NCBI GenBank assembly: GCA_025786725.1
Contig: JAHLTZ010000033.1
Span: 62,001 to 126,000, forward strand
DNA: 64,000 nt
Direction: 5' to 3'
DNA from: Syncephalis fuscata
Taxonomy: Eukaryota > Zoopagomycota > Zoopagomycetes > Zoopagales > Piptocephalidaceae
Shown here piece after piece: positions 24,575 to 36,918 of the stretch. The translations under genes and the position numbers were made by a program. The notes beneath the pieces are model-generated. The model was not told where the DNA came from, searched no databases, and was given only the letters and a program-made list of their open reading frames with translations. Position 1 is the stretch's first letter; each line of letters starts with the position of its first letter.

Positions 24575-25683
24575 TAGACGGACAGATATCAAGAGGCGAT
24601 AGGCAGATAGACCGGCATATCAGTGAAGGAAGAAAGGACAAATAGTAGACGGCCAAACTACCACGCGGGCAGAAATCAGTCGTGGAACAAATGAAATTCA
24701 AACTTCAAAAGGCGGAGTTTTGCATTATCCAATCCCAAATAGTCCAATAGACATACAATGAACGGAGAAGAATGAAAGAAGTTGTCTATCTATTATTCAT
24801 ATTAATGAATATAGATATTAAGGGTCAAGGCAATCAATTAAATAGTAATAACAGTACTGCTACTATGACTAATATCATAACAATTCATAACAGTTCATAA
24901 TAATGCCACAATAATAGCACAACTACTATTATTTCTATTATTATACCAATAGCCGTCATATCACTATATCATCCTTTGTATAATAGCCAGTGCCACTCTA
25001 CTGGTAGCTGTGTAGGACATAACACGGATACATCGATGCCGCACGGTTGTCCATAGATACACTTATCCACCTATTTTCTCTCGATAACAACAATAGCTCG
25101 CACACACATATACACACCATGTGTACACCATCCACACGCCATGTGTATACCGGAAACCAACCATTTCTGCGCCCCAACAAAGTTCCACACTCGCTGGTTA
25201 CTGCACAAAGTGCATAATAAATACTTACCGCGCACAAACAAGTGAATTAAAAGGTGAATATAGAATACGTATATAATAGATATGATAATAATGGCGTTGT
25301 GTTATTAAACACTGGAATGCAATATCGATAGGTAGCGAGTGTTATTGTTAATAGCCACCGTTAATGGAATTGAAAGAAAGAAGAACACGGTAAAGAGAAG
25401 TAAGAAAAGCGAGCGAATGAACGAGAGAAGTGAGTGTGAGAGAGTGAGGAAGTATCTTAATTCAGTAAGGTTCACGTGTACCAAAGTAATAAAGAAAAAG
25501 AAACGTTCGTTCAAGAGTAAGCACACAGATACGGCGAAGGATAGAGAAGAAGGCAAAGCTAGAGAAGAAGACGAAAGAAAGAGAGAGTTATGAAGGAATA
25601 AGTAAGAGGAGTATATTGCGAAACTAGCTGTGCCTAGGCAAAGTGTGGTCAAGGTTATACATTTAGATACCATGTGCCTATGT

Positions 25684-25703
25684 TGTGTGTGTGTGTGTGT
25701 GTG
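25684..25703. repeat. Dinucleotide microsatellite (GT)n
   Basis: A run of about ten GT units. Shorter GT runs lie at 25866-25880 and 29458-29475. Confidence 0.9.
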
Positions 25704-27569
25704 GATGATAATATGAATGGGGGAGATTTATTCAGGGACAATAATGTTGTGAACAACCAAATGAATTCATACAATGAATAGAAAATAGCCACCCATTCAC
25801 TTCATCGAGTAATTCAATTCAATGAATCTATCGAATGACCGGTTGATAGAAATGAATAACCAGTATGTGTGTGTGTGTGTTTGGTTTGAAGTGAAGCTAT
25901 ATTGTGTGTATTTGTGTGTGTGTTTAGAAACACGCGTGTCTTTGGTATTCAAAAAGGAAACGCACGGCCATTTTTGCACTGCTATTCTTCTATCATTGTG
26001 TTGGTTTCATCGCCATAGTCGCTAATACAAGCCATTTCTTACAGCGGCTACCCCTCATCCTCTGTTGTTTCTTCCTTCCTTCCTCCTTCGTCTTCTTTCT
26101 TTCTTGTTCCTTTCCTATTAAAGCGTATGGCTATGAATAGAGTAACCAAGAGACAAGGCAAGTGAGATCGGCTCCTACGTGGCAAAATATAACTAGCTGC
26201 GTAAAGTCAAACGGGAAATAATGGATGCCATGCAGTTGTTCTTTCTCTCTCTCCCGCTACTTCACGCTTTACCGCCACTCTCACACCATTATGTTCTAAG
26301 CCCCATGCGATCACACTTTGTTGCGTTCATTGGCCAATCTGCATCTTCTCGCCTTCCTTGTATTTACAATGCAGCTCCAAGGTCCAACACGCCAAGAAAT
26401 AAATAATTGATTACTATTAATAAATGGGCTTTATTTGAACTATAAACTACACGTGTTTCGAGTTTTATTAATGAATCATAAGATGGAAGGGCTTTTTAGT
26501 GTTCTAGTTGAAGTTATGTGGATTAAAATGGCGCGACTTTTACTGAATTATAAAATGATACAGCCAAGTTAATTACTACACCTTTTACGATTTGTGTAAA
26601 GACGTAATTAATAAATAGCGCGCTAATAAATTAGGATGAAGTATATTTTATAGTGTAAAAATGTTTCGCAGCATAGTCAGATGAGAATCGTTCAGCTGAT
26701 GGTTGATGTTATTCGGCCATCATCACGGCATCCCGGCTTATTGCTCCGAATGATGTATACCGTGCTATTACACGCGATACCACCAATACTCGATGCGATT
26801 CAGTGACGGGGGCGATGACTATTGGATAGAGAAGAGAGACTTGCATCTCGATCCTTATCCAGTACACTACCAATCCACGGCACATGTGGTATCTTGCTGC
26901 GGCGTGCAACACATGCAATTTATCCGGTAAAGACGACTGATGTGAAAACAGCAACAAGATCTCCGCAGAACGGTCTACTGAATCGTATATAGATATTGGT
27001 GGATGGGCCAAGAACCATAGGCGGAGTCGCGAAACACACAGTCACTAAGTACTACTTATGGGATATACTTTTAAACCTTAACCAAACAAGACTGGTAATT
27101 TAATGGTGTAACAATGTATAAATGAAGCCAATAGAACAAATAACAGATCACCATTAAATAAAAGTGTAAAAAGGCCAGTAAAATCAAGTAGTTTTTATGT
27201 CGTAGAGAAGTGACAACCATGCTGTGTATATGAAACAGTACTAAGAATCTAATTGGGCCAATTCATTGCGTATAAAATAATAAAACAGACTAAACAATAC
27301 TGATGACTAAAATTGAATGCAACAGACTAATCATTTTCATGATTTTATTCAATAATTAGTTTATTTAAAATTTATTATTATGTAATATCAAATTTAAATA
27401 TCTAGTTAATGCTTTACAATTTGTTTTATGGTCATAATTAAAAATACTAAATCTTAAACTTTAATAATTATTTATTTCATTTATTTATTTAAACCAGTGA
27501 ATTGGTATTTATCTTTTAAAGTATGTTAATACTACATTGTTTGATTAATAAACTATTTCATTGATACAA

Positions 27570-27700
27570 TTCACAAATTACACAAACAATTGGAGTTTTA
27601 AATTATGCTTTGTTGCATTTATTGTACTTAAAAAAGCTTACCTCGCACTTTATGCTATACGCTTTTATTACAGTTTTAACAGTATTGTAGATATGCATTT
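27570..27700. repeat. Dispersed short repeat, copy 1
   Basis: It shares the core GCTTTGTTGCATTTATTGTA and the downstream TTATGCTATACGCTTT with 43645-43765; an inverted shorter copy is at 59815-59880. It is non-coding and MITE-like in size. Confidence 0.7.
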
Positions 27701-29705
27701 TTCTTACCCCACTTTTATTTATGAACTGGATTGATATTAAAGCATTTGGTTAAGCTACCTCTTATATTTGTCTCCTAACTTGACTGTTTGTTGAATGTTA
27801 CAGCATCACACTGCGGTGTTGTAACAGTAGGTTAGCATTACTAATGTTGTCAATGAAATATTGTATGGTTACGCTTGCCTTCAGTGTTGAATGGCTTTTA
27901 TTTAAGTGCAACATGATTAATATAGCGTAATGTATTCAGTTGCATACCTATCATAGTATAGTTGTATGTATTATTTAATCATTTTATACACTTTTATTTT
28001 TACCTTTTTCTTTTATGTGTGCTATGATTATTTGCTTATAAATAATGTTATAGCGTTGATTGAATTGCTAAAGGAGCCAATACATTATACAAACACCATT
28101 TAAGCAATATTATTATTATTTACTACTTGAATAGTATCACTTATCATTATTGCCTTTTACTTTATAGTTAATGACAATTGTACAAAAATGTGCTAATCTA
28201 CCCACTACTTCCTTGTCTTTCTGAAGCACCAGTGTAACAAAAATCAACGTTTATTATGCATTTTCACAGTGGAAATACTAGACTTTAAATCTGAAATCTT
28301 TAACATAACCAATGCCAATCCTTTAACATCTCCGACTTTTAGCGTTCTAGATATTTAAATCGCTTGTATAACAATAATTTTAGTTATAATAATACAATTC
28401 AGTCGACCCCATCCCAATTAGGCCAAACTAACAATGCTCAAGATAATAATATTAATCCACTATAATTCACTACAGATATAACTATAACTATCATTATGCA
28501 GTATTACAGCTAACATGATCATTTTTTAATTAATCAGCTATCTTAAACATGCACAACTGCAAAGCTGTCAAACAACTGACTAATCAATAGCTAATTGGCA
28601 CTGCAAAAGTTTGGCAACAAGTGATACTATAAATATAACTTGTTCTTTATTAGACACCAGTGCTTGGCACGCCCGCCATACACACGCGTAGGTTGGTGGC
28701 CGCGCCATTTACCTGCCTAGCCTTTGATGGCTATCGGCAGAGCTGTTAACACCTCGTTAGACCAGCTATGTGGTACACGCAAGCCAAGCCGCTTGTCTAT
28801 TCTATTCGCTAGCCTACCACTGGTAGCACATCTATTATCAATGACGTATTCGACAACAAATCATTCTATCCACGGTAGCAACAACAACAACTGCTACTAC
28901 TACAGCAACAACACCTACACCAATAGCAACAACGCCATAGCAATGCAGGTGACCGGTCAAATCGTTTGCCGCAGCGACCACCCCCAAAGACCTCGACAGT
29001 TTCAGTATCAAAATGCAATGCAGGTAGCTTGCCGGCTTTCCATCCAAAGTAGGCATTGAACGGGCAGTACTGCATGGCATGGGGCACGGCAATACAGTAT
29101 TGATCATTTATTATAAAACCTTTGCTACTCACGTCATAGATGCCATACACACATCTCCCTGTCACTGATATATACTTTTGACTCTCCCTCCACCTTCCCT
29201 TCCTTACTGGATCGGTGTGGTCTGTGTCTATTTGTTTACTCCGCTTTTCCAATTGTTTAATATTGTATGTAGGTGTACACATGCATATTTATTATTTTGA
29301 TCTCCACACATCATCTAAAACACGACACAACCTATCCAAATCAACATCGTGTGAGCGTATTGTACGGGCGAGTGTGTGACGCAAACCGGGCACACCGAGT
29401 ACAAGTACAAACACGAGTACAAGTATACAAGTTCATGGCTGTACCTGTATGTGTATGAGTGTGTGTGTGTGTGTGCGGTCTATGAGTGTATAAAGAGAAC
29501 GCTTTAATTATCCGAAAAAAGATTCGACCAACAAGGATTACCTTTAATCTTTACTCGTCTTTCGTTTATAGCAGTTGTTCATTCAAGTCAGCTGTTATTT
29601 AAAACATTTCCGTCTTTCTATTTCAATCTTTCTATTTCGATCGCTTCCTTCTTTGACGTATTCCGGTCCTCTCCATCTTTCCCACTTTCCATTTACTTGG
29701 TATTA

Positions 29706-29745
29706 ACCAACCAACCAACTAACTAACTAACTAACCAACCAACCT
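29706..29745. repeat. Tetranucleotide tandem repeat AACC/AACT
   Basis: Alternating ACCA and ACTA units, about ten in a row, upstream of the RING gene. Confidence 0.9.
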
Positions 29746-30592
29746 ATTACCACTCTACTATCACCACTTCAAATTACTCACTCACTCACCACTATCCTTT
29801 ATTGAAGTAGATAACATCACTTTTATCTACTCTTTCATTTTATTGTATTGCAAACATTTTTCGGCAACTTTTGAACCGTTTAACCAACCAACCAGCTCAT
29901 TGCACCACTATTCTGTCAACTTTACGTATTTTGGCACAATAACTTCATCTTATTGACCGGGGTAAGTTCACTTGGCAAAGCAGAGAGCAGGGGTCTGGTC
30001 ACCAAACTGGATCAGACTCCCTTTGTTCTAGTAATAGCAATAGTTGCTGTGTTGTGCTGGTGCAGGTAGTGGTGGCGATCTTATGACTCAAGTCGCGCAC
30101 TTACCAGTACTTGACTGAAACAACGAAGTGCTGTTTATCACTTGGCAGGGACAAGCCTTGATGAGTTGACCGCCTATTCCCACTCTTGTCTTGGTCCACC
30201 TCCTTGCATTGTTCTTGGGATCAGCTCACTCGTTTCTATTATGGTTATTATTGTTATGTTGTGTTTAGTGTGATTATTTGTAGTGTCAGTGCTATGTTGC
30301 TAACATAGCTATTAGTCTTCATTCTATCTATCTCATTCCATTGTCTTGATAGCATTGCTACTGCCTACTGCCATAGACTACAGCAATAGTCACTAGCTTA
30401 TTGTTTCACGCTTCTAATACTTATTCTATTGACTATCCTTTCCTTTAGTATTATTGTTGACACAACCATTGTCCAATCTATTAACACCAAACAGCCAAAA
30501 TAACAACACTTTGCTTCCATTGATCTATATACGGTCACTACAACTTGTTTATTGGTACATCTTTTTGTTTAAAGCCTATATTTTGATATAAT

Positions 30593-32830
30593 ATGGGGCA
30601 ACAATCGTCTACACCATCTTCGCCTTCATCTTCATCTTCGGGCTCAGACGACGGCGATTCATCGCGTAGTCCATCTAATAACGCGGCCTTTGCCACCAAT
30701 ACACATGCTACTGATTCATCATCATCATCATCATCATCTAGTTCTGACGAAGCATCTACTTTACCTTCTTCTAGGCGAGTGATATCTATACAATTAAGAT
30801 CAAGAGATTATCGCTATTCTCCCTTTGTGGTTCGACGTCGATCCAACCTGGAACGGGTACGGGCCCATAGAAGATATTTATCAGAAAATACGCCAAGACT
30901 CTTAAATAATTCGACACCGATGACTGATTCAAATGAATTGACCAATCAATTTATGGAAAGTGTACAACGAATGGTATCAACAATGGTGCAGTCAAATTTA
31001 ATGACATCACCACCATCACAGACAACAACATCGCCACCTTCTAACAATCCACCTTTATTACCATTGTCAGAACCATCATTATCAGCTGATTCAGACACAA
31101 GTATAAATAATGCGGCTTCCAATCCATTAATTGAACATTTGGCCCGTCAATTTATGGAAATGACACGTCGTCGTTTTGTTGATAATATGTATCCGGGCAA
31201 TCCATTTATACCTGCACCTAATACATCTACATTGTCCTCTTCGGGAGGAACAAGTCCAATGCCTCCAATGCCTAATACAATACCTACAGCTACACCGTTA
31301 TTACCATCTGCTTCAGCGAATACTTCTCCATCAAGTAATCCAAATATGAATGATACGGTATTGGGTCGATTATTTATGGCCGCAGCAGGAGCCGCATTAC
31401 GACATTCGGAACGATCACGTACTAGCAATTTGGATGGCTCTGCTTCATCCGGTATGAGTTCGCCGTCTTCCAGTGTCGATGAACATACCACATCGAGTGC
31501 TAACGGATCTCCTTCTCCTTCTTCTACTGCCTCAACAGTGCCAAGAACGCTGGAGCATTTGATGACGAGTACGGCCGCGGCTGATCATCATGGCGTTCGG
31601 GATGCCTATGCTCGATTTCTATCGAGTCTAAGTCTATTACGCCGATCCAATAGCGATGAAACAGATCAATCAAATAGTGCGCGTCAAAGTAATTTTGTAC
31701 GTGTTTATCGATTAGATGGACTTGATACAGCAACATCTGAATCGTCTAATGAACAACAACCATCTGAAACCACTCGTGTAGAACCATCAACAATATCAAC
31801 AACAACTGAATCATCTAATACTGTACAATCTCATGAAGGATCCACTCGTGAATCAACACCAGAAACAACGACACCATTAGTACCTGTGATTATTGTAGGT
31901 ATTCGCAATATACAACCTAGTAGTAGTCAAAATCCAGCATCACCTTTCAATCCATCATCTCATTCTACTGATTCTAATAATAACGTTGATTCTAATCATA
32001 ATAATAATAATAATAATCCTTTATTACGACAACAACAACAACAACAAAATGAAGATACTAATACTTTGTCACACTCAATGGATCCACTTTCAGCCACTCC
32101 ATCTACTTCACCTCCATTAGGTCAATCTTTTATTATTTATATCATTGGCAGTAGTTACCCAGCTAATCATCCTATTCTTCAAAATCCTGATATGAATCTA
32201 AGTGAAGATGCTAGTTACGAGGATCTATTGAGATTAGCATCTATTATTGGTCCAGCTCGACCTATTACGGCCACACAAGAAGCCATTGATGAGGCTAATC
32301 TGGAATTACGTACACTTAATTTATCGAAAAAGACAAACTCGTCAGTTTTGATGGTAGATAGTAATGAAGATAATAGCGAAAACAAAGAAGATCCATTAAG
32401 TGATGACAGCAGTACTGATGAAGTACTATTCTGTGATCCACCCAAATCATTGAATACACCAATTAGTAATACACCAGCTACTGCTAATGGCCATCTTAAA
32501 CGGAAACGTTTATTATCCAATGATTTTACAGATAAGCCTTGCGTAAAGGCTATTAAGACTGGTCTAGAGGATCTTATGGCCGTTGAACGATGCTCTATTT
32601 GTTTAACAGACTGGGAAGATCAAGATGTTATTCGCGTATTACGTTGTCGACATGCATTCCATCGTGATTGTGTCGACCACTGGTTACGTGAAGGCGCTGA
32701 TCGTTGTCCAGTCTGTCGTATGGAAGCCGTTAAATTGCCCACACCTTCTACCGACGCTGCCACCAATAGTAATAGTAATGAGAATACCGCATCTCATACA
32801 CATCCAATGCCTTCCGTATCTTCTACTTGA
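30593..32830 (+). CDS. RING-H2 E3 ubiquitin ligase with long low-complexity N-terminus
   Basis: Single exon, 745 residues. The start MGQQSS fits an N-myristoylation signal (Gly2, Ser6), suggesting membrane anchoring (inference). Residues 10-500 are Ser/Thr/Pro/Asn-rich with several homopolymeric tracts. A globular block around 510-570 contains FIIYIIGSSYPANHPILQNP and ASYEDLLRLASIIGP, a motif I associate with fungal RING proteins. The RING-H2 is near 660-710: CSICLTDWED, then CRHAFHRDCVDHWLREGA and CPVC, with all eight zinc ligands in C3H2C3 order. The substrate is unknown. A basic patch LKRKRL precedes the RING. No frame break. Confidence 0.88.
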   Translation: MGQQSSTPSSPSSSSSGSDDGDSSRSPSNNAAFATNTHATDSSSSSSSSSSDEASTLPSSRRVISIQLRSRDYRYSPFVVRRRSNLERVRAHRRYLSENTPRLLNNSTPMTDSNELTNQFMESVQRMVSTMVQSNLMTSPPSQTTTSPPSNNPPLLPLSEPSLSADSDTSINNAASNPLIEHLARQFMEMTRRRFVDNMYPGNPFIPAPNTSTLSSSGGTSPMPPMPNTIPTATPLLPSASANTSPSSNPNMNDTVLGRLFMAAAGAALRHSERSRTSNLDGSASSGMSSPSSSVDEHTTSSANGSPSPSSTASTVPRTLEHLMTSTAAADHHGVRDAYARFLSSLSLLRRSNSDETDQSNSARQSNFVRVYRLDGLDTATSESSNEQQPSETTRVEPSTISTTTESSNTVQSHEGSTRESTPETTTPLVPVIIVGIRNIQPSSSQNPASPFNPSSHSTDSNNNVDSNHNNNNNNPLLRQQQQQQNEDTNTLSHSMDPLSATPSTSPPLGQSFIIYIIGSSYPANHPILQNPDMNLSEDASYEDLLRLASIIGPARPITATQEAIDEANLELRTLNLSKKTNSSVLMVDSNEDNSENKEDPLSDDSSTDEVLFCDPPKSLNTPISNTPATANGHLKRKRLLSNDFTDKPCVKAIKTGLEDLMAVERCSICLTDWEDQDVIRVLRCRHAFHRDCVDHWLREGADRCPVCRMEAVKLPTPSTDAATNSNSNENTASHTHPMPSVSST

Positions 32831-33873
32831 TCTATTTCTTTCTTTCTTTTGTGTATTTTGTTATAACGATCCAACGCGTCATTGCTTTTTATATTTGGTA
32901 TGCGTTTCTGTGAATCACTACGCCTTTCTTTTCTTTATTTACAAGCATTTTATTTGATACAGAGCATGACCCTACGTTGCTATAAAAGCCGTTGATAGTT
33001 GCTAGCAATAAGCATGGCTCTTTTTTTCTCGCTTTCTTCAAGTTTTCTCTATTACAATGATAGTGGCACGAATGATGGAGAGGCGGGTGTGCCACTATGG
33101 ATTCTTCAATTGAATAAAGAAAGCCATCAATATCAACGATGCAGTAGTAGTGTGTAGTAGTGTGTAGGAACGAATAAGACGGTTTAGAAATAACGCCATT
33201 TCTGATGAAAGATTGTCGTGGCTTAATCAGGTAATAGCAAATCGATTGGGGAAAGAATGATAATACAATAGAATTAAATAGTAATAGTAAATGATGTCAT
33301 AAGTAGTACTAACAAAGACGAGGCCTTCCTATTCATGTTGGATGCTTAATAGGGAGAATAGGGAATGGCACGCTGTATTGATTGATTATCAGCTGTTGCT
33401 GCTACAGGGCAGTGAAACATGGCACTGACATGTGCACAAAAATAGTCATTATCTATAAGAAAGGCGCTTTGGTTTATCCACTCAATAGACATTGGATTGG
33501 TCTTATCACCATGATCTCCACATGGATTAAAACTCATGTTGCAGTGGCTATCAGTAACATATGCATCATACAGCCGCACTACGTTATCGTTCACACGGCC
33601 GATTCTCGGTAATTGTATATCCGCGTCCTGTGAGTTTTGTATTAAATAGCAATCCATTTACTGAATAAAGTATACGGTTGTTTCATACTTTTTTCGTTCT
33701 CTCTTTTTTCATTATTGCTGCGTAGCGTTGTGGCTAATATTATTGACTCGTTAATTGTAACAACAACAATAAGAAAGAGAAAGAGCAGTGGCGTATTATT
33801 TATAAATAATCACTTCTTATCGATTGATATCTATACAAGTCAAAAGGTTTAAAATACACATTCATTATTTACC
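32831..33873. other. Intergenic, one weak candidate exon
   Basis: 3' flank of the RING gene and 5' flank of the next gene. The only long frame is 33346-33657 (-), described separately; otherwise AT-rich DNA. Confidence 0.4.
33346..33657 (-). CDS. Hypothetical short open frame (weak)
   Basis: 103 codons from ATG at 33657. Composition is less AT-driven than other spurious frames. It includes PRIGRVNDNVVRLYDAYVTD and four cysteines in FNPCGDHGDK and FCAHVSAMFHC. There is no signal peptide, known domain or partner exon I can find. It could be a real small gene, an exon or chance. Confidence 0.25.
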   Translation of the reverse strand: MDCYLIQNSQDADIQLPRIGRVNDNVVRLYDAYVTDSHCNMSFNPCGDHGDKTNPMSIEWINQSAFLIDNDYFCAHVSAMFHCPVAATADNQSIQRAIPYSPY

Positions 33874-34639
33874 ATGTCGACGCTACTCTCTACTCCAACT
33901 GTCTATAATATCACGGCTATTACTGGCGATACTACACTGCCAGTAGCCAATGCCGCAACAGCATCTACAGCAGCAATAGCAACCACTGCAACGACAGTAG
34001 CCACCGCCACCGCCACTATTGCTACCGCTACTACGGATGCACTACCTTCGGTTGCCGAGGTAAAGCACCATACGTTTGGTGATTATACAGGCCCAGTAAA
34101 TCCTACTGCACTTTTAATTACGGCTGAAAGATGGACACAGGTCATAAGTGCATCAGCTAATACTGATACATCATCACTACCGTACGGCTACTTTTACTTG
34201 CGGGCTGGCCAGCGATTAGAGCATGCTTTGGAGAATTTGGTCGATGCATTGCCCCTAACTGTACGCCATTAGTTGTACTTGAGCCGAACACGGCACCGAA
34301 ACAAGCCTTGCTTTGAAACTGGCTAGTATTGTACGTCGTGTAGCTAGTGATGTGCCTGCCTTGCGTGGTCAAGTCTGTGCTGAAGAAGCATGTATGGCTG
34401 CCCACCGATTAATGTTGGCTCGCCGTGTACCACAAGTTATACGCTACACACCGGCCACCATGATCGACATCACCGCCAATAGTGCTAGTAATTTCGATCA
34501 AGAAAAGATCAGTGCTATTAATACTGATGGTGCTAAGATGGTTCATGAAATGATGTGCCAAATAGCGCATAATTCAACAACTACTCCTACCATTACCGCC
34601 ATTGATGAACAGCAAAGAGGTGTTGTTCAATTGCTCTAA
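33874..34639 (+). CDS. Unknown protein with Ala/Thr-rich N-terminus (frame broken twice)
   Basis: About 250 residues if read across two single-base shifts. The N-terminus MSTLLSTPTVYNITAITGDT runs into an Ala/Thr low-complexity tract. A globular part follows: VKHHTFGDYTGPVNPTALLI, LPYGYFYLRAGQRLEHALEN, then after a shift near 34245 APNCTPLVVLEPNTAPKQAL. After a second shift near 34308 come KLASIVRRVASDVPALRGQV, ACMAAHRLMLARRVPQVIRY and a C-terminal end GVVQLL. The chain of plausible sequence across both breaks suggests assembly indels. I do not recognise the family, and nothing in the context helps. Confidence 0.55.
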
Positions 34640-35057
34640 GCTATCATAGTGCTTATTAGTTTTAATAAGATACTATGAATAGCTTGTAGAATGACTTATC
34701 ATTGATTAAATTGTACTATGCCTCTTTAAAGTTACACATTTATTTGCTAATTCATTGTTTGTTTGTGGTATTTTTCCACAATACTCCATTGTACCTGCAG
34801 AATCATTTGATGCGCCTAGGCGGTACTGTGTTGTACAAACATATGTGTTTATAATTAATCCATATATTACTGCAAATAAATTTTGACGAAATGGATAAAG
34901 AATTGCTTTTATTTGTCACCAAAGTCATTATGTCGGATGTGATAATGCACTCAAAGAATATTTTTTAAACAGAGAACAATTAGAATTTTAATTTAATATA
35001 AAGTTCATTACCAAATAAGATATTTTGGTCTATATACTAGCTGTTTGTTTAGTAGTA
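34640..35057. other. AT-rich intergenic DNA
   Basis: 3' flank of the unknown gene up to the repeat copy at 35058. Nothing else seen. Confidence 0.3.
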
Positions 35058-35920
35058 GTATGATTTTGTTTATGCTTGTTGGGCATGTTTTATTGAATAA
35101 AAACATAGCAATGTTTGTTTGATAAATAAAAAGTGATGCGTTTCCAATATAAACTAGTAGGATATGTTGCAAAAGAATAACCTGCAACAATCCATCATAA
35201 ACACTGGCACCAGTCACAATATTGGATCAGGAAAAGCAGTGTAAGAACAAAAAGACTAATATAGCGCCTTAAAAACAACAATGCTTAGAAAGAAGTACTG
35301 ATGAGTGAGATTGTTCAAGAGTTGGACAGAGCAAAGAATAAGACAATCGGTGGAGAGGGAACAGGACATACAGTAATACAGCAATCATGTTGCCAAAGTC
35401 ATTGTATGATTTAGTTTTGCTATAGATTGCCACTATAAATCGTGCTAACAGCAGCCTGTACCGTCTCGACAGTAGCAAACCACACTGCCCTTGTTGAGAT
35501 TGCAAAGCTGTTGTCAGATGACCTGTAATGGCGACCCATAGCAAAACAAAGCATACAACGAGATTTGCACGGCGCATATTCAACATAGCATAAACAAAGC
35601 CAGAAATGCACTTAACTGCCAATAAAGATGCCAATATCAATGATTGAAGTGAAAAGATGCTTTGTAAAAAGGTCAGATTACAAAAGAGCAATGCAAGTGC
35701 ATAGTGTAAATAGTGTTTGTACTTGACTAGTGATCAGTCAACTACTAATACTATATATGTAACATATATGAAGTGTACAAGTGTATGTAATGGATATATG
35801 TTATCAAGTGTGAAGAAAAAGAAAGGAAATGTGCTGACGTAGATTGTAACTGTAAAACCTGTCAGTCAATATTTATAAACAGATGAGTTTAATTAATAAA
35901 TGGAGTGGGAAATAATAAAA
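35058..35920 (-). repeat. 0.86 kb repeat, copy 1 (inverted relative to copy 2)
   Basis: It matches 54640-55503 in inverted orientation almost base for base; a diverged third copy starts near 60047. Boundaries are sharp: ...AAAATCATAC at one end and TTATTATTTCCCACTCCATT at the other. It includes a 140-codon frame (35269-35691) with hydrophobic stretches QSLILASLLAVKCISGFVYA and LVVCFVLLWVAITGHLTTAL and a basic YRLLLARFIVAIYSKTKSYN. The second frame 35008-35217 starts MTGASVYDGLLQVILLQHIL. No terminal inverted repeats or transposase seen. Confidence 0.9.
35269..35700 (-). CDS. Multi-pass membrane-type hypothetical ORF inside repeat
   Basis: The frame stays open from about 35740, but no ATG precedes the first hydrophobic segment (LALLFCNLTFLQSIFSLQSL); the first clear Met is internal. 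At least two hydrophobic segments flank MLNMRRAN, and a third is LYVLFPLHRLSYSLLCPTLE. Copy 2 at 54890-55245 has the same frame with a one-base shift before VKCISG. It could be an exon of a lineage-specific membrane protein family, or a repeat-borne frame with no product. I do not recognise it. Confidence 0.35.
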   Translation of the reverse strand, partial: ALALLFCNLTFLQSIFSLQSLILASLLAVKCISGFVYAMLNMRRANLVVCFVLLWVAITGHLTTALQSQQGQCGLLLSRRYRLLLARFIVAIYSKTKSYNDFGNMIAVLLYVLFPLHRLSYSLLCPTLEQSHSSVLLSKHCCF

Positions 35921-36918
35921 GCCAATCTATCCAACATGTTAGTATACCATATAACAGATTAATAGTAAATGAATAAATGCATTAAAAATTAAGCTTAAAT
36001 ATAAAATGTTTAGTCATCTATACAGCTAGTAAATTTATTTTAAATTACATATCGATGTTGCCAGATCTATCTTGCCATATAGACTAGTTTTCTAAACTAT
36101 TAAATTGTAGATTCAGTATGCTTAAGTATGGTGGAACATGAACAATATTTGTAAATTAACAATTGCTAGCTGCGTGTATTATAATGTTTATTACCACTTT
36201 GTAAACTACTGTAGTCAACGTTTATACAATTAAACCAGATCGTGCATAATTACCGGTTTTACTGAACGCTATCCCATCCAAGCATCAAGCATGGATGCTA
36301 CTGCTTTAGCGTATGCTTATCACGCTGCCAATATCCACTCGATTCTTCTTTCTTTCTTCTTGTTTTTCACACGCGTGGTTCCGTTAACAAGTGTATAGAC
36401 ACTTATTTTGATATTTGAATTGCTCGTCTTTATTACTGTTTGTTAATTGAGCGTATAAATCTTTCTTTGCAGTCCTCTCAACGCTTGTATTTGCCTTTGC
36501 GATAGCCTTTGTACCATTTGTTAGCTAATATTCATTTCTCACTTCTACACGCACCTTGTCCCTTGCATACACACCATCTATAGTAGTCTACATAGCCTAG
36601 CTGTTCTTTATTGCGTAAACGCTTTTTACACGCAGCCATTAGCCGCGATAACTAAAACAATCAAATGTTATTTAGTGCTGGACCATTAAGGCCTATAGTG
36701 TTATCATTGCACTCCAATCTTTCTAAAAGCCACACCAGTGACTGTCACCATCTTCTCCAAATTCGTTCTTAACTCTTAGTTATACCCCATTGAATTAAAA
36801 TACTCTATTTATCACCTAGCTTATGCTGTAGTGGAAGCAGCGAGTACTCGTATTCCTCGCTCTTCCTTTCTTTCTTTCCCAAGTGAAAGTCGACGCGGCG
36901 TCTACACCATAAACTGCC
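35921..36918. other. Intergenic, promoter side of the Rax1-like gene
   Basis: AT-rich to about 36240, then pyrimidine-rich sequence (36330-36900), as also seen before the RING, fungalysin and wall-protein genes. It is probably promoter and 5' UTR. No gene. Confidence 0.4.

Larger units (their letters stand above)
23778..30592. other. 6.8 kb gene-poor region with microsatellites
   Basis: No supportable gene. It contains simple repeats (listed separately) and AT-rich DNA. Short frames occur at 25305-25673, 26221-26406, 26709-27011 (-) and 28724-29282. The 26709-27011 frame is the least biased in composition but has no known motif. The last 1 kb before 30593 is pyrimidine-rich with a GTAAGT near 29961 and may be the 5' UTR and promoter of the RING gene, possibly with a UTR intron. 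Confidence 0.5.

Noticed and set aside
24370-24701. Cys/Leu/Ser repeat ORF (VCLSVCLS...)
   Set aside because: Translation of the GACA microsatellite; no coding support.
26709-27011. Minus-strand frame as a gene
   Set aside because: Balanced composition but no motif, no neighbouring exon and no repeat copy; left as gap content.
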